Shown piece after piece: positions 18,339 through 26,658 of a stretch of DNA of 64,000 nt. The stretch lies in assembly GCF_003384725.1 (NCBI RefSeq), contig NZ_QNVV01000002.1, forward strand, positions 310,001 to 374,000. Direction: 5' to 3'. The notes under the pieces were generated by a model. That model saw nothing but the letters and a program-made list of their open reading frames with translations, was not told the DNA's origin and made no database searches. This stretch comes from Chryseobacterium pennipullorum. Its GTDB lineage: Bacteria; Bacteroidota; Bacteroidia; Flavobacteriales; Weeksellaceae. Numbering within the stretch: position 1 is the stretch's first letter; every line of letters begins with the position of its first letter. Both the position numbers and the translations under genes were made by a program.

Positions 18339-19145
18339 TTAATTTTTTATTAAGGCTAAGATCCCCACTGTAATAGAGGCAATTACCGATGCTACTGATA
18401 TATACAACCCTGTATTTGGATCTACCCTCGAAGCTTTCTCTCTTACAGCATTGGGCTGCACATAAACAACATCATTTTGCTTCAGATAGTAAAACGGAGA
18501 ATTAATAAAATTAGCACTTGTAAGATCTATTCTTTCTTTGCTGATCTGACCGTCAATATTCCGAACGACCAAAACATTATTTCTTACTCCATAAGGTGTA
18601 AGATCTCCCGCAAGTCCCAATGCACCCAATAATGTTGTAGTTCCATCAGGAATTACATAGGTTCCGGGTTTGGTAACTTCACCTAATACAGATACTTTAA
18701 AATTAATCAGCTTTACATCAACAACAGGGTCTTTTACATACACTCTGATGAGATCACTGAGTTTAGCTCTGAATGTTTCAATATTTTCATTTTTAGTACT
18801 TACCTTTCCCACTTGAGGAAATACAATATCTCCGTTTGTATCTACTGTATAGGTAGGTCCTGAAACAGGAGTAGCCTGAGGTAGATTATTACTACTTGGC
18901 AATGTATACTGAGCAACATTAGTACTTGATGAATAATTTTGATTAAAAATTTTAACTACTTCCATATCTTTAGCAGAAATAGAAATAATCAGCTGATCAC
19001 CGGGTTGAAAATCAACCCTGCTATTTTTAATCGAATTCTCCAGAGCGATACCATCAATATCTTTCATATAATTGATTTCTTGCCTGGGGGTACAAGAAAA
19101 TGCTGATATGCATAGTGCTCCGTAGATAAAATACTTGAAACTCAT
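18339..19145 (-). CDS. wza: Polysaccharide export lipoprotein, Wza-like (first copy)
   Basis: The 268-aa protein has the same layout as its downstream paralogue. It has a lipoprotein signal ending FSC (Cys18), an export domain with PGDQLIISISAKDMEVVKIF and GDIVFPQVGKVSTKNENI, an SLBB-like domain with VSVLGEVTKPGTYVIPDG, and a C-terminal hydrophobic helix (YISVASVIASITVGILALI). It should form or join the outer-membrane export channel. Two similar but clearly diverged copies in one operon suggest a specialised or mixed channel. It lies 128 bp after the PglF-like gene. Confidence 0.9.
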   Translation of the reverse strand: MSFKYFIYGALCISAFSCTPRQEINYMKDIDGIALENSIKNSRVDFQPGDQLIISISAKDMEVVKIFNQNYSSSTNVAQYTLPSSNNLPQATPVSGPTYTVDTNGDIVFPQVGKVSTKNENIETFRAKLSDLIRVYVKDPVVDVKLINFKVSVLGEVTKPGTYVIPDGTTTLLGALGLAGDLTPYGVRNNVLVVRNIDGQISKERIDLTSANFINSPFYYLKQNDVVYVQPNAVREKASRVDPNTGLYISVASVIASITVGILALIKN

Positions 19146-19273
19146 TTTAATAATTTTTTCACAAAAATAGGATAATTATTTTAAGGTGATACAGTCTATT
19201 GCGAGTAGTCACCTATAAATCTTTTATCTTCTTAATTTGATTGGTTAAAAATTTCAATACAACCTTTCATTAA

Positions 19274-21214
19274 TCAAATAGTTTCTTTATCTAAAACCTC
19301 AAATTCTGAGTTATTACTTATAAATTCAGGAACAATAGTCTTAAGTATTTTCACTACTTCCAACCTGTCTCTTTTCACTGCCGCTAAAATAATATGCTTA
19401 CTTAAATATTCGATCTGTTCAAACTCCATCAAAGGATCTTTTGAGATCAAAATCTTTTCGTGATGGGTAGGAATTGTAACCGTATTGTTACTCAGAAGTT
19501 CTTCATACAACTTTTCTCCCGGTCTTAGCCCTATAAATGTGATTTTCATATCTACATCAGGGGTGTAACCTGATAACCTGATCATTCTTTTTGCCAAATC
19601 GAGGATTTTTACGGGTTCCCCCATATCAAATACATAAATTTCACCACCATTCCCCATTGTTCCGGCCTGAAGTACCAGCTCACAAGCTTCCGGAATCGTC
19701 ATAAAATAACGAATGATGTCAGGATGCGTGATGGTGACAGGCCCTCCTTTTTCAATCTGTTTTCTGAAATGTGGAATTACCGATCCGTTTGATCCTAACA
19801 CATTTCCAAAACGGGTAGTGATGAATTTTGTAGGATGGCCCGGGGTATTCTGTAATGATTGGACAAACAGCTCTGCAGCCCTTTTTGAAGCTCCCATAAC
19901 ATTTGTAGGGTTTACAGCCTTATCGGTAGAAACCATTACAAATCGGTTAACTTTATATTTTTTAGATAATAAGGCTACATTTTTAGTTCCTAAAACATTT
20001 ACAAAAATAGCTTCATGAGGATTATCTTCAATCAATGGTACATGTTTGTACGCTGCCGCATGATACACCATAGAGAAATGATAATCTTCAAATAATTTTT
20101 CTAGTCTATATCTGTTAGAGATATCAGCCAATACAAATTTAAACTTCTGACCAGGGAATTTTTCCAACAGTTCCAATTCCAACTCGTACAATGGAGATTC
20201 CGCCTGATCAAGCACCACAATAAGCGAAGGATTAAACTGTGAAACCTGTCTTACAATTTCACTTCCGATGGAACCGGCTCCTCCCGTAACCAAAACATTT
20301 TTACCAAAATGCCTTCTCATCACCTCTTCACTTTCTATGCTGATCGGTTTACGGTTCAACAAATCTTCAATCTGAAGATTACTGATTCCTCCCACCAGAT
20401 CACTATCTCTCATTTTACTAAGAGTAGGTGCTTTTAAAACCTTCAGGTTTTTGTCCAGAGCCAAAGTCATCCATTCTTCAATTTCCTGCTTTGTCATGAT
20501 TTCTTTTATCAAAAGAACAGCATCAAATTTTTTGACGAGCTTCTCACTGATAAGAAATTCATTTTTATTGTAGATTTTGTGCCCCAAAAGTAAAGCTTTA
20601 TTAGAATCCGATCTCCCGGTAAGGAAACCTTCAAGCCTGTAAGGATAATTGGGATTGTGCATAATAGCTCTTGCTACGGCTACAGAAGCTTCTCCTACTC
20701 CTACAACAGCAACTTTTACTTTAGATGATGCTCCCTGAATATCTACAATAATATTAAAAAACTGTTTCGTCACCATCCTGAAAAAGAACATTATCGAAAC
20801 AGAAATAAGGAAATATAGAAAAAGGTTAGGATACAGGAATAACGATTGTCCCATCGTTACTTCTGTCATATAACTAATGATCAAAAGGCAGATAAGTGTA
20901 CTTCCTGATGACAGGATAATTTTGAAGAAATCAAAAAAAGTGGAATGTCTTATAATTCCAGCATATGTTTTGAAAACATACATAAACAGAATATTAAGTC
21001 CTATCAGGATTAATCTTTTCTGAAGAGTATACTCCGGAAAATGAACCTCCACATCTAAATTTTTTAAAAATAAACGCGAAAGAAAAATAGAAAATAAGAT
21101 AATTAAAATATCGATTACGATAACCAACCACCTTGGCATATATCTTAATTTCGTAATTTTCACAATGTTATCACCATTGTAAAGAGCACGAAATGCATCT
21201 TGCAATTTTTTCAT
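19274..21214 (-). CDS. pglF: Membrane-bound UDP-GlcNAc 4,6-dehydratase, PglF/CapD/WbpM-like
   Basis: The 646-aa protein has four N-terminal membrane spans (about residues 28-46, 66-84, 98-117 and 124-146). A CoA-binding-like Rossmann domain follows (VAVVGVGEASVAVARAI, about 168-184). The catalytic extended SDR domain has NVLVTGGAGSIGSEI (about 306-320), STDKAVNPTNVMGASKRAAE (about 429-447) and RFGNVLGSNGSV. The size and N-terminal membrane region are those of the long dehydratases that convert UDP-GlcNAc to UDP-4-keto-6-deoxy-GlcNAc. This is the first step toward bacillosamine and related 6-deoxy sugars. It is the first gene of the operon; PglE-, PglD- and PglC-like genes are the last three. 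Confidence 0.93.
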   Translation of the reverse strand: MKKLQDAFRALYNGDNIVKITKLRYMPRWLVIVIDILIILFSIFLSRLFLKNLDVEVHFPEYTLQKRLILIGLNILFMYVFKTYAGIIRHSTFFDFFKIILSSGSTLICLLIISYMTEVTMGQSLFLYPNLFLYFLISVSIMFFFRMVTKQFFNIIVDIQGASSKVKVAVVGVGEASVAVARAIMHNPNYPYRLEGFLTGRSDSNKALLLGHKIYNKNEFLISEKLVKKFDAVLLIKEIMTKQEIEEWMTLALDKNLKVLKAPTLSKMRDSDLVGGISNLQIEDLLNRKPISIESEEVMRRHFGKNVLVTGGAGSIGSEIVRQVSQFNPSLIVVLDQAESPLYELELELLEKFPGQKFKFVLADISNRYRLEKLFEDYHFSMVYHAAAYKHVPLIEDNPHEAIFVNVLGTKNVALLSKKYKVNRFVMVSTDKAVNPTNVMGASKRAAELFVQSLQNTPGHPTKFITTRFGNVLGSNGSVIPHFRKQIEKGGPVTITHPDIIRYFMTIPEACELVLQAGTMGNGGEIYVFDMGEPVKILDLAKRMIRLSGYTPDVDMKITFIGLRPGEKLYEELLSNNTVTIPTHHEKILISKDPLMEFEQIEYLSKHIILAAVKRDRLEVVKILKTIVPEFISNNSEFEVLDKETI

Positions 21215-21620
21215 TCAAGGTAAAGTGATTTATTAATGGGTAGGAGTAAGGATAGTATTCATAATTAAGTGACCTCTGGGCTTTCTTTTGGTTATTATGC
21301 CGCTCACGAAGTATTACAGCTATTATTATTACAGAAGTCTTGAATAATTAATCTTTTTCTACGTAATATATACGGTACAGTCATTTTTTTAAGGTAAAAA
21401 TCTCCAAAGTAGAGACCTTTATAAGAAAAAGCATTTTTCATGCCATTTTAACGTTTTGAATAGTAAAATTTAATTTTTTTTTAATTAAATAATGTAAACT
21501 ATTACAAATAAAAGCATTATACCACTCTAATACAAACTTAGGATTCTCAAAAATTATTATATTTTTTCTCATGGGTTATCCGTATTCTACCTTAATGAAA
21601 TAGCCTACTTATTTTATAGA
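21215..21620. other. 406-bp gap between recX and the polysaccharide operon
   Basis: No gene is supported here. It is AT-rich and contains a possible minus-strand -7 box at 21533-21540. If that box is used, the operon has a leader of about 310 nt. No ops/JUMPstart sequence was seen, and no NusG-like antiterminator gene is in the window. Confidence 0.5.
21533..21540 (-). promoter_or_regulatory. Possible -7 box (TAAGTTTG) of the polysaccharide operon
   Basis: This exact match to the Bacteroidetes -7 consensus TAnnTTTG lies on the minus strand, about 320 bp upstream of the pglF-like start. No TTG was found 17-23 bp upstream, so it is only a candidate. No closer match exists in the gap. Confidence 0.25.
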
Positions 21621-22082
21621 TTAATCATTAATAACCTGTAATATTGATTCATATTCAAAGCCTCTGCTCATCAGATATTTTATAGTCTTAGATTTTCGCT
21701 GATATTCCTGAAGTCCGCTTTGTCTTGAAAAATAATCTTCGTAGATCTTTCTGATTATTTTAATATAATCATCTTCAAATATCTCATCTAAGCATATCTT
21801 AATAAGTTTCTCAGAAACCTGTTTTTGCTTAAGATTCGTTTTTATTTTATTCCGTCCCCAATGTTTGATATAAAATTTTCCTCTGATATAGCTTCTCGTA
21901 TATCTTTCTTCATTAAGGAAGTTCTCTTTCATAAGATACAGCAGGATTTCTTCTTTTGCTTCATTGATCAGCAAAAACTCTTTCATTTTCTGCTCTACCT
22001 CTGTATGACAACGGTCCTGGTAAACACAATAATTAACCAGCTTCTGTTTAATTTCTTCAAAAGTAAAAGACTTCTTTTCCAT
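21621..22082 (-). CDS. recX: RecX-family regulator of RecA
   Basis: The 153-aa protein has the repeated three-helix modules of RecX: FEEIKQKLVNYCVYQDRCHTEVEQKM, LNEERYTRSYIRGKFYIKHWGRNKIKTNLKQK, and a C-terminal KSKTIKYLMSRGFEYESI. RecX binds RecA filaments and limits strand exchange. ATG 22082 is chosen because it begins right at the module. An in-frame ATG at 22112 would translate the glyA terminator hairpin. recA is not adjacent. The gene follows glyA on the same strand, but the terminator at 22092-22117 lies between them, so read-through or its own promoter must supply transcription. Confidence 0.87.
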   Translation of the reverse strand: MEKKSFTFEEIKQKLVNYCVYQDRCHTEVEQKMKEFLLINEAKEEILLYLMKENFLNEERYTRSYIRGKFYIKHWGRNKIKTNLKQKQVSEKLIKICLDEIFEDDYIKIIRKIYEDYFSRQSGLQEYQRKSKTIKYLMSRGFEYESILQVIND

Positions 22083-22091
22083 CGGATAAAA

Positions 22092-22117
22092 AAAGAATGA
22101 GCTTCCGCCCATTCTTT
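22092..22117 (-). terminator. Intrinsic terminator of glyA, just upstream of recX
   Basis: The hairpin has arms AAAGAATG/CATTCTTT and a GC-rich inner part. On the minus strand it runs straight into a seven-T tract. It ends only about 10 bp before the recX start codon. Confidence 0.8.
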
Positions 22118-22138
22118 ATTATGATATTATAATCAATA

Positions 22139-23404
22139 TTAATAGTTGAATAGGGCCTTACCTTCCATTAATTCATTAACGTTTTTTCTTACTGAAGCAA
22201 GAACTTCTTCGTTTTTGATATTATCCACCACATCAGAAATAAGTCCTGCAATGGTATCCATATCATTTTCTTTAAGGCCTCTTGTGGTAATAGCAGCGGT
22301 TCCTAATCTGATTCCGGAAGTTGTAAAAGGAGATTTATCATCGAAAGGCACCATGTTTTTATTACATGTAATATCGGCAAGCACTAATGCTTTCTCAGTT
22401 TCTTTACCGTTAACTCCTTTATTTCGAAGATCAACCAACATCAGGTGATTATCTGTACCTCCACTTACGATATCAAAACCTCTTTCAATCATTGCTTTTG
22501 ATAATGCCTGTGCATTAGATCTCACCTGTTTTGCATAGGTTTCGAACTTACCATCCAAAGCTTCACCAAATGCTATTGCTTTACCAGCGATCACGTGTTC
22601 TAATGGTCCGCCCTGAATTCCTGGGAACACAGCTCCATCCAGCACCTGGCTCATCATTTTGGTTTCTCCTTTTGGAGTTTTATGTCCGTACGTATTTTCG
22701 AAGTCTTTCCCCATCATGATCATTCCTCCTCTCGGACCTCTCAAAGTTTTGTGAGTGGTGGTGGTCACTACGTGACAATGTTCGAATGGTGAATTTAATA
22801 AGCCTTTAGCTACTAAGCCTGCAGGGTGAGCAATGTCAGCCCATAGGGTAGCTCCTATTTCGTCAGCAATTTCTCTATATTTAGCATAATCAAGATCTCT
22901 TGAATACGCTGAGAATCCAGCAATCATCATTTTCGGTCTTTCCCTCAGAGCAACCTCTCTCATCTGGTTGTAATCGATAAGCCCTGTTTCTTTTTCTACT
23001 CCATAAGAAACCACTTCATACTGAATTCCAGAAAAGTTCACAGCAGAACCGTGAGTAAGGTGTCCTCCCATAGAAAGGTCCATTCCCATTATTTTGTCAC
23101 CAGGTTTCAAAACGGCAAGATAAATGGCAGCGTTCGCCTGAGAACCGGAATGTGGCTGTACATTGACATAATCCACTCCAAAAAGTTCTTTTGCTCTGTT
23201 GATCGCTAATGTTTCAACCTCATCTACAACTTCGCATCCCCCGTAATATCTTTTTCCAGGGTATCCTTCAGCATATTTGTTTGTCAGTACACTACCCATT
23301 GCTTTCATCACATTTTCAGAAACAAAATTTTCTGAAGCAATAAGCTCTAACCCATGGGTCTGTCTTTCTCTTTCTTTTTCAATCAGGTCGAAAATAATAT
23401 CCAT
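22139..23404 (-). CDS. glyA: Serine hydroxymethyltransferase
   Basis: The 421-aa PLP enzyme interconverts serine and glycine with tetrahydrofolate, supplying one-carbon units in the cytosol. Family landmarks are [56 protein letters not shown] and the PLP-lysine motif [14 protein letters not shown] 23404 ([15 protein letters not shown]) matches the normal family N-terminus, so the open extension to 23437 is rejected. A -7 promoter box lies 31 bp upstream of this start, and a terminator follows at 22092-22117, so it looks monocistronic. Confidence 0.97.
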   Translation of the reverse strand: MDIIFDLIEKERERQTHGLELIASENFVSENVMKAMGSVLTNKYAEGYPGKRYYGGCEVVDEVETLAINRAKELFGVDYVNVQPHSGSQANAAIYLAVLKPGDKIMGMDLSMGGHLTHGSAVNFSGIQYEVVSYGVEKETGLIDYNQMREVALRERPKMMIAGFSAYSRDLDYAKYREIADEIGATLWADIAHPAGLVAKGLLNSPFEHCHVVTTTTHKTLRGPRGGMIMMGKDFENTYGHKTPKGETKMMSQVLDGAVFPGIQGGPLEHVIAGKAIAFGEALDGKFETYAKQVRSNAQALSKAMIERGFDIVSGGTDNHLMLVDLRNKGVNGKETEKALVLADITCNKNMVPFDDKSPFTTSGIRLGTAAITTRGLKENDMDTIAGLISDVVDNIKNEEVLASVRKNVNELMEGKALFNY

Positions 23405-23434
23405 TTTACTTTTAGTTTTTGAAATTTTCCACCC

Positions 23435-23442
23435 CAAATGTA
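23435..23442 (-). promoter_or_regulatory. Candidate -7 box (TACATTTG) of glyA
   Basis: This exact TAnnTTTG match on the minus strand ends 30 bp upstream of the glyA ATG. The nearest upstream TTG is 26 bp away, slightly outside the usual 17-23 bp spacing. Confidence 0.45.
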
Positions 23443-23662
23443 CGGATTTTTCATCTAGATTTTAGCATCAAAAAACATGATTTTAACCTTAAAATTTTCA
23501 TAAAACTATATAAATATTGAATAATTTACAGGTTTTCTTTAGTCTGTCACTCACAGTATGTTAAAATCAGAACACACTCATTTTTGAATACAAACTATAC
23601 CTGCTGTAATCTGTTAGTTGCCGTAGTACTATGAAAGACACCTGTAAAAAGTATCAGATTTT

Positions 23663-23740
23663 ATGGTGAATAAAGCCAATTTTTCTGATAAGGAAGTATT
23701 TTACAGCGTCGGAGAGCTTAAAAGCGAAATAAAGGAATAG
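23663..23740 (+). other. Possible 25-codon ORF or gene remnant
   Basis: The ATG frame encodes MVNKANFSDKEVFYSVGEL and then a short charged tail before TAG. The composition is protein-like (mixed charged and aromatic residues) rather than the poly-Lys/Phe typical of random AT-rich frames. There is no promoter, no homologue recognised and no upstream continuation beyond a stop at 23645. It may be a decayed gene end or chance. Confidence 0.2.
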
Positions 23741-23772
23741 TATCTAACTACAACAATGGCAGCACAATAGAA

Positions 23773-23800
23773 AAGAGCCCGGTATAATAGCCGGACTCTT
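23773..23800 (-). terminator. Terminator after the flavoprotein gene
   Basis: Ten-base arms AAGAGCCCGG/CCGGACTCTT (one G-T or mismatched pair) surround an 8-nt loop. It lies 66 bp downstream of the stop at 23867. Its T-run is short on the minus strand and stronger on the plus strand. Confidence 0.6.
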
Positions 23801-23866
23801 TCTTTCAAAATATTGTTTATTTTTTATCTACACTCTTGGAATTGTTCAAAGGATACTATTTACTGG

Positions 23867-24772
23867 TTAAAACGCTTCATCTGCAAGATCCTTGTTCACA
23901 ACAGCGCCGGCAAAATTACCTTGGGCCACTGCATTGGCAACAGACCTCATCATTGTTACATTATCTCCACATGCGATAACACCGGGAACTGTTGTTTTTT
24001 GCATAGAATCAACTTTGATAAATCCATGCTCAGTCAATTCACAGCCCAGATCTCCAGCAGCGTTGATATTTTGCTCAAATGGAATTTTGGCATACAAAGC
24101 TTTCAATGGAACTGAGTTTCCATTTTTAAAAGTAAGTTTCCGGATATTCCCGCTCTCGTGTTCTATAGTATCAATTTCCCCTTCATTAACTTTTATTCCA
24201 TTCTTACGCATCTTTTCAATTTGCTCGGGATTTAGTTTGGTCTTTCCATTTGTAAACAGTGTCAGTTCTTTTGTCAGATTAAATACAAGCTTTGAAAATT
24301 CGAAGGCCATATCTCCATCAGCAAGAATTCCTGTCACTTCATTTTTAACTTCGTAACCATGGCAGTAGGGACAATGGATAACCGAAATTCCCCAACATTC
24401 TGCAAAACCGGGAATATCCGGCATCACATCTTTGACGCCGGAAGCCAGGATAAGCTTTTTGGCATACAACTTTTCATAGGAAGAGGTTTCCACCTCAAAA
24501 CCGTCAGAGTGTTTGACCATCTTAATAACAGTTGCCGTGTAGAATGTAACTGTTTTATATTTTGCAATATCTTCTTTTGCCAGAGCTGCAATTTCCCCGG
24601 GGGTTTTACCATCGTGCGTTATAAAATTATGCGAATGGGGAGTCTGCCTGTTACAGGGCGTTCCGTTATCAATAATTAAAACGTTTCTCAGAGATCGTCC
24701 TAAAGCCATTCCCGCTGATAATCCTGCATAGCTTCCTCCGATTATAATCACATCAAAGTTCTTGTTTTCCAT
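23867..24772 (-). CDS. NAD(P)/FAD-dependent oxidoreductase, thioredoxin-reductase-like
   Basis: The 301-aa protein has an FAD-binding motif IIIGGSYAGLSAGMALGRS (about residues 9-27). It has a redox-active CPYC in HCPYCHGYE (Cys134 and Cys137) and a C-terminal FAD segment GVIACGDNVTMMRSVANAVAQG. The CxxC is in the thioredoxin reductase position, but the following HGYE and the altered pyridine-nucleotide motif (GILADGDMAFEF in place of a GGGDSA type) mark a divergent TrxR-like subgroup of unknown substrate. It is probably a cytosolic disulfide reductase. Expression is likely shaped by the 14-unit heptamer array that fills its 5' leader, 8 bp before the ATG. The neighbouring GT39-like gene is separate. 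Confidence 0.87.
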   Translation of the reverse strand: MENKNFDVIIIGGSYAGLSAGMALGRSLRNVLIIDNGTPCNRQTPHSHNFITHDGKTPGEIAALAKEDIAKYKTVTFYTATVIKMVKHSDGFEVETSSYEKLYAKKLILASGVKDVMPDIPGFAECWGISVIHCPYCHGYEVKNEVTGILADGDMAFEFSKLVFNLTKELTLFTNGKTKLNPEQIEKMRKNGIKVNEGEIDTIEHESGNIRKLTFKNGNSVPLKALYAKIPFEQNINAAGDLGCELTEHGFIKVDSMQKTTVPGVIACGDNVTMMRSVANAVAQGNFAGAVVNKDLADEAF

Positions 24773-24780
24773 AGTTCAGT

Positions 24781-24878
24781 TGATAGTTGATAGTTGATAG
24801 TTGATAGTTGATAGTTGATAGTTGATAGTTGATAGTTGATAGTTGATAGTTGATAGTTGATAGTTGATAGTTGATAGT
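24781..24878. repeat. Heptanucleotide tandem repeat, 14 perfect copies
   Basis: Fourteen uninterrupted copies of TGATAGT (98 bp) lie here; on the gene strand the unit reads ACTATCA. The array ends 8 bp before the ATG of the flavoprotein gene at 24772 and begins just after a promoter-like element (24880-24908). It would therefore be transcribed as most of the 5' leader. Perfect short repeats of this length commonly gain and lose units by slipped-strand mispairing. Because it lies outside the coding sequence, unit changes would alter leader length rather than reading frame. Confidence 0.97.
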
Positions 24879-24879
24879 G

Positions 24880-24908
24880 CAAAGTTAACATAAAATCCAT
24901 TAACGCAA
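24880..24908 (-). promoter_or_regulatory. Promoter of the flavoprotein gene (TTG-N18-TAACTTTG)
   Basis: On the minus strand a -33 TTG (24908-24906) is followed after 18 bp by the -7 box TAACTTTG (24887-24880). This fits the flavobacterial consensus TTG-N17-23-TAnnTTTG. The predicted start of transcription falls at the beginning of the heptamer array. Confidence 0.6.
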
Positions 24909-24981
24909 TAAAGTTGCAATAATATTTATCTATTAACTTTATCCTGTCTACAAATCATCATTTTTTATTCTTATCCACAAA

Positions 24982-26508
24982 CTATTTCCACTCATTTTTG
25001 ACTTCAGTAATTTCGTCCTGAATCCGTTTATTGATGTCTATTTTAGCTCCCTGCAAACTGAAAATTGCCGTCCCCTTTTCTCTGGCATAGGGATTGGTAA
25101 TGGAATCTTTTAATTCGGCAACTTCAAAGAAAGAACCGGATTCATTCAGTTCTTTTGGTGCTTCAGAAGCATCTTTTACTCTTATAACATTTTTATATTT
25201 TTTACTTAAATCTATCCAATTGATATAGTCTGCATGAAATGACATTGCTTTCACTCCAATTTTTGAATAATAATTAATAGCTCCTGTCTGTCCATAATTA
25301 TCACATAATACCATGGTATTTCCGGACTTTGACAGTTCAGAATATTGTTTATCAACTTTTTGAGCAAGCTCTTTCCAGCCTTGCATATCGGCAAAATCCT
25401 GTGGTAGGGCATGATCTTTTCCATCTTCCCAACGAAGCAATCCGAATTTCCTGTACTCTTCCTGATGACCGATGATATATTCGGCACTTTTATTGGGGAA
25501 AGTTACATGATATAAAGGAAGAAATAGCAATACCGGAATCAATATACAGACAGGCCTTAAGAGTTTCTTCCAACCTTTATCAAATAAATTCTCCAAAAAA
25601 ACAGAACCAAAAGCAATATAAACCGGATACACACCAATCGCGTAGTAATCTTTTGCCTTAAAGAATAAAAACAATGCAATGGTGATGAGATAGCTCCATA
25701 AAAAGAATTTGAATTTACTGAAAGGCTTGTAGAATATTAATGACACCCATCCAGCGGCTATTACTATGAAAGAACCAATAAAAAATAGAATCTGGGATTT
25801 CAGAAAATCCAATCTGTCCACATTAACCAGCTGCTTTTCAGAAAGCTCCTTCATGTGATGGATCATCGGAAATTGATTTTTATATTGCCAGAAAAGATTG
25901 GGAGAAATAATGAGTAACACCAGAAGTCCGGCCCAATATAAATGAAGGCTCATGAAAATACGTCTCTGTTTGGTCAGCAGCAATGCAGGAATAAGCCCTA
26001 TGACAGAAAAGGCAATATTATATTTATTTAAAAAACCCAGGCCAAAAATAACAGCAGCAGTATATATCCATTTTGGCTGAAGAGAATTAAAGTATTTGAT
26101 CAAGACATAATATAATGATACCCACAGAAAAATTTCCATTGAGGTAGGTTGAAAAAGCATATTCACACGAAGCAGAACTGAAAGCAAAATTCCAATGGCA
26201 GCCAGAGTTTTCGCAAACAGACTACCCCTTAATTCTTCAACAATTAGCCATACAACAATTATCGTCATTGTCCCCAGTAAAGCAGGAAAAAACTTCACCC
26301 AAAAGACTGAGTTCCCCAACATATTGATCCACCACGCCAGCCATGAATTAACAGGTGGAACGGAAAGATATCCCCAGGCCAGATGCTGCCCCTGATCCAA
26401 ATGCAGGTATTCATCTCTATGCAGTTCGTATTCCGGGCTTATGATTGAGTATTGAAGAACGAACTTCACAATGATAAAAAGAAAAAGAATCCAGTAACTT
26501 TTCTTCAT
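24982..26508 (-). CDS. GT39/ArnT-like membrane glycosyltransferase
   Basis: The 508-aa polytopic protein begins with a membrane span and then PEYELHRDEYLHLDQGQHLAWGYLSVPPV. This is the first-loop acidic motif (DE) of polyprenyl-phosphate-sugar-dependent transferases (PMT, ArnT). About ten further spans follow to residue 340. A hydrophilic C-terminal domain (about 360-508) is presumably periplasmic. Such enzymes transfer a sugar from a polyprenyl phosphate carrier to lipid A, protein or another acceptor at the periplasmic face. Donor and acceptor are unknown. The gene is not linked to arn genes here and stands alone, with no clear terminator of its own. Confidence 0.85.
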   Translation of the reverse strand: MKKSYWILFLFIIVKFVLQYSIISPEYELHRDEYLHLDQGQHLAWGYLSVPPVNSWLAWWINMLGNSVFWVKFFPALLGTMTIIVVWLIVEELRGSLFAKTLAAIGILLSVLLRVNMLFQPTSMEIFLWVSLYYVLIKYFNSLQPKWIYTAAVIFGLGFLNKYNIAFSVIGLIPALLLTKQRRIFMSLHLYWAGLLVLLIISPNLFWQYKNQFPMIHHMKELSEKQLVNVDRLDFLKSQILFFIGSFIVIAAGWVSLIFYKPFSKFKFFLWSYLITIALFLFFKAKDYYAIGVYPVYIAFGSVFLENLFDKGWKKLLRPVCILIPVLLFLPLYHVTFPNKSAEYIIGHQEEYRKFGLLRWEDGKDHALPQDFADMQGWKELAQKVDKQYSELSKSGNTMVLCDNYGQTGAINYYSKIGVKAMSFHADYINWIDLSKKYKNVIRVKDASEAPKELNESGSFFEVAELKDSITNPYAREKGTAIFSLQGAKIDINKRIQDEITEVKNEWK

Positions 26509-26602
26509 AGATATTGTTTTAATAAATAAGACATTTTATTCATTCCCTGTATTACATCCGGCTCGGACACCCCTCCTCAAGCCTTCATTTTATTGATCAA
26601 AA

Positions 26603-26626
26603 ATCCCGGAGAAATATCTCCGGGAT
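26603..26626 (-). terminator. Intrinsic terminator of the ABC export operon
   Basis: Perfect 10-bp arms ATCCCGGAGA/TCTCCGGGAT enclose a 4-nt loop, followed on the minus strand by five T. It lies 33 bp after the stop of the adaptor gene. Confidence 0.9.
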
Positions 26627-26658
26627 CCAACAGTTTACATGTTTATAGTGTAAGTTTA

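Larger units (their letters stand above)
23405..23866. other. 462-bp gap between glyA and the flavoprotein gene
   Basis: The gap contains a candidate glyA promoter box (23435-23442), a terminator at 23773-23800 and a 25-codon open frame at 23663-23740 on the plus strand. Nothing else recognisable was seen. Confidence 0.5.

Noticed and set aside
22083..22112. Longer recX start
   Set aside because: It would require translating the glyA terminator hairpin and adds a non-family stretch before MEKKSFTF.
23892..24356. A 154-codon open frame on the plus strand
   Set aside because: It is antisense to the flavoprotein gene, which has clear FAD and CxxC motifs.
24781..24878. CRISPR-like array
   Set aside because: Units are 7 bp with no spacers and no cas genes nearby; it is a plain tandem repeat.
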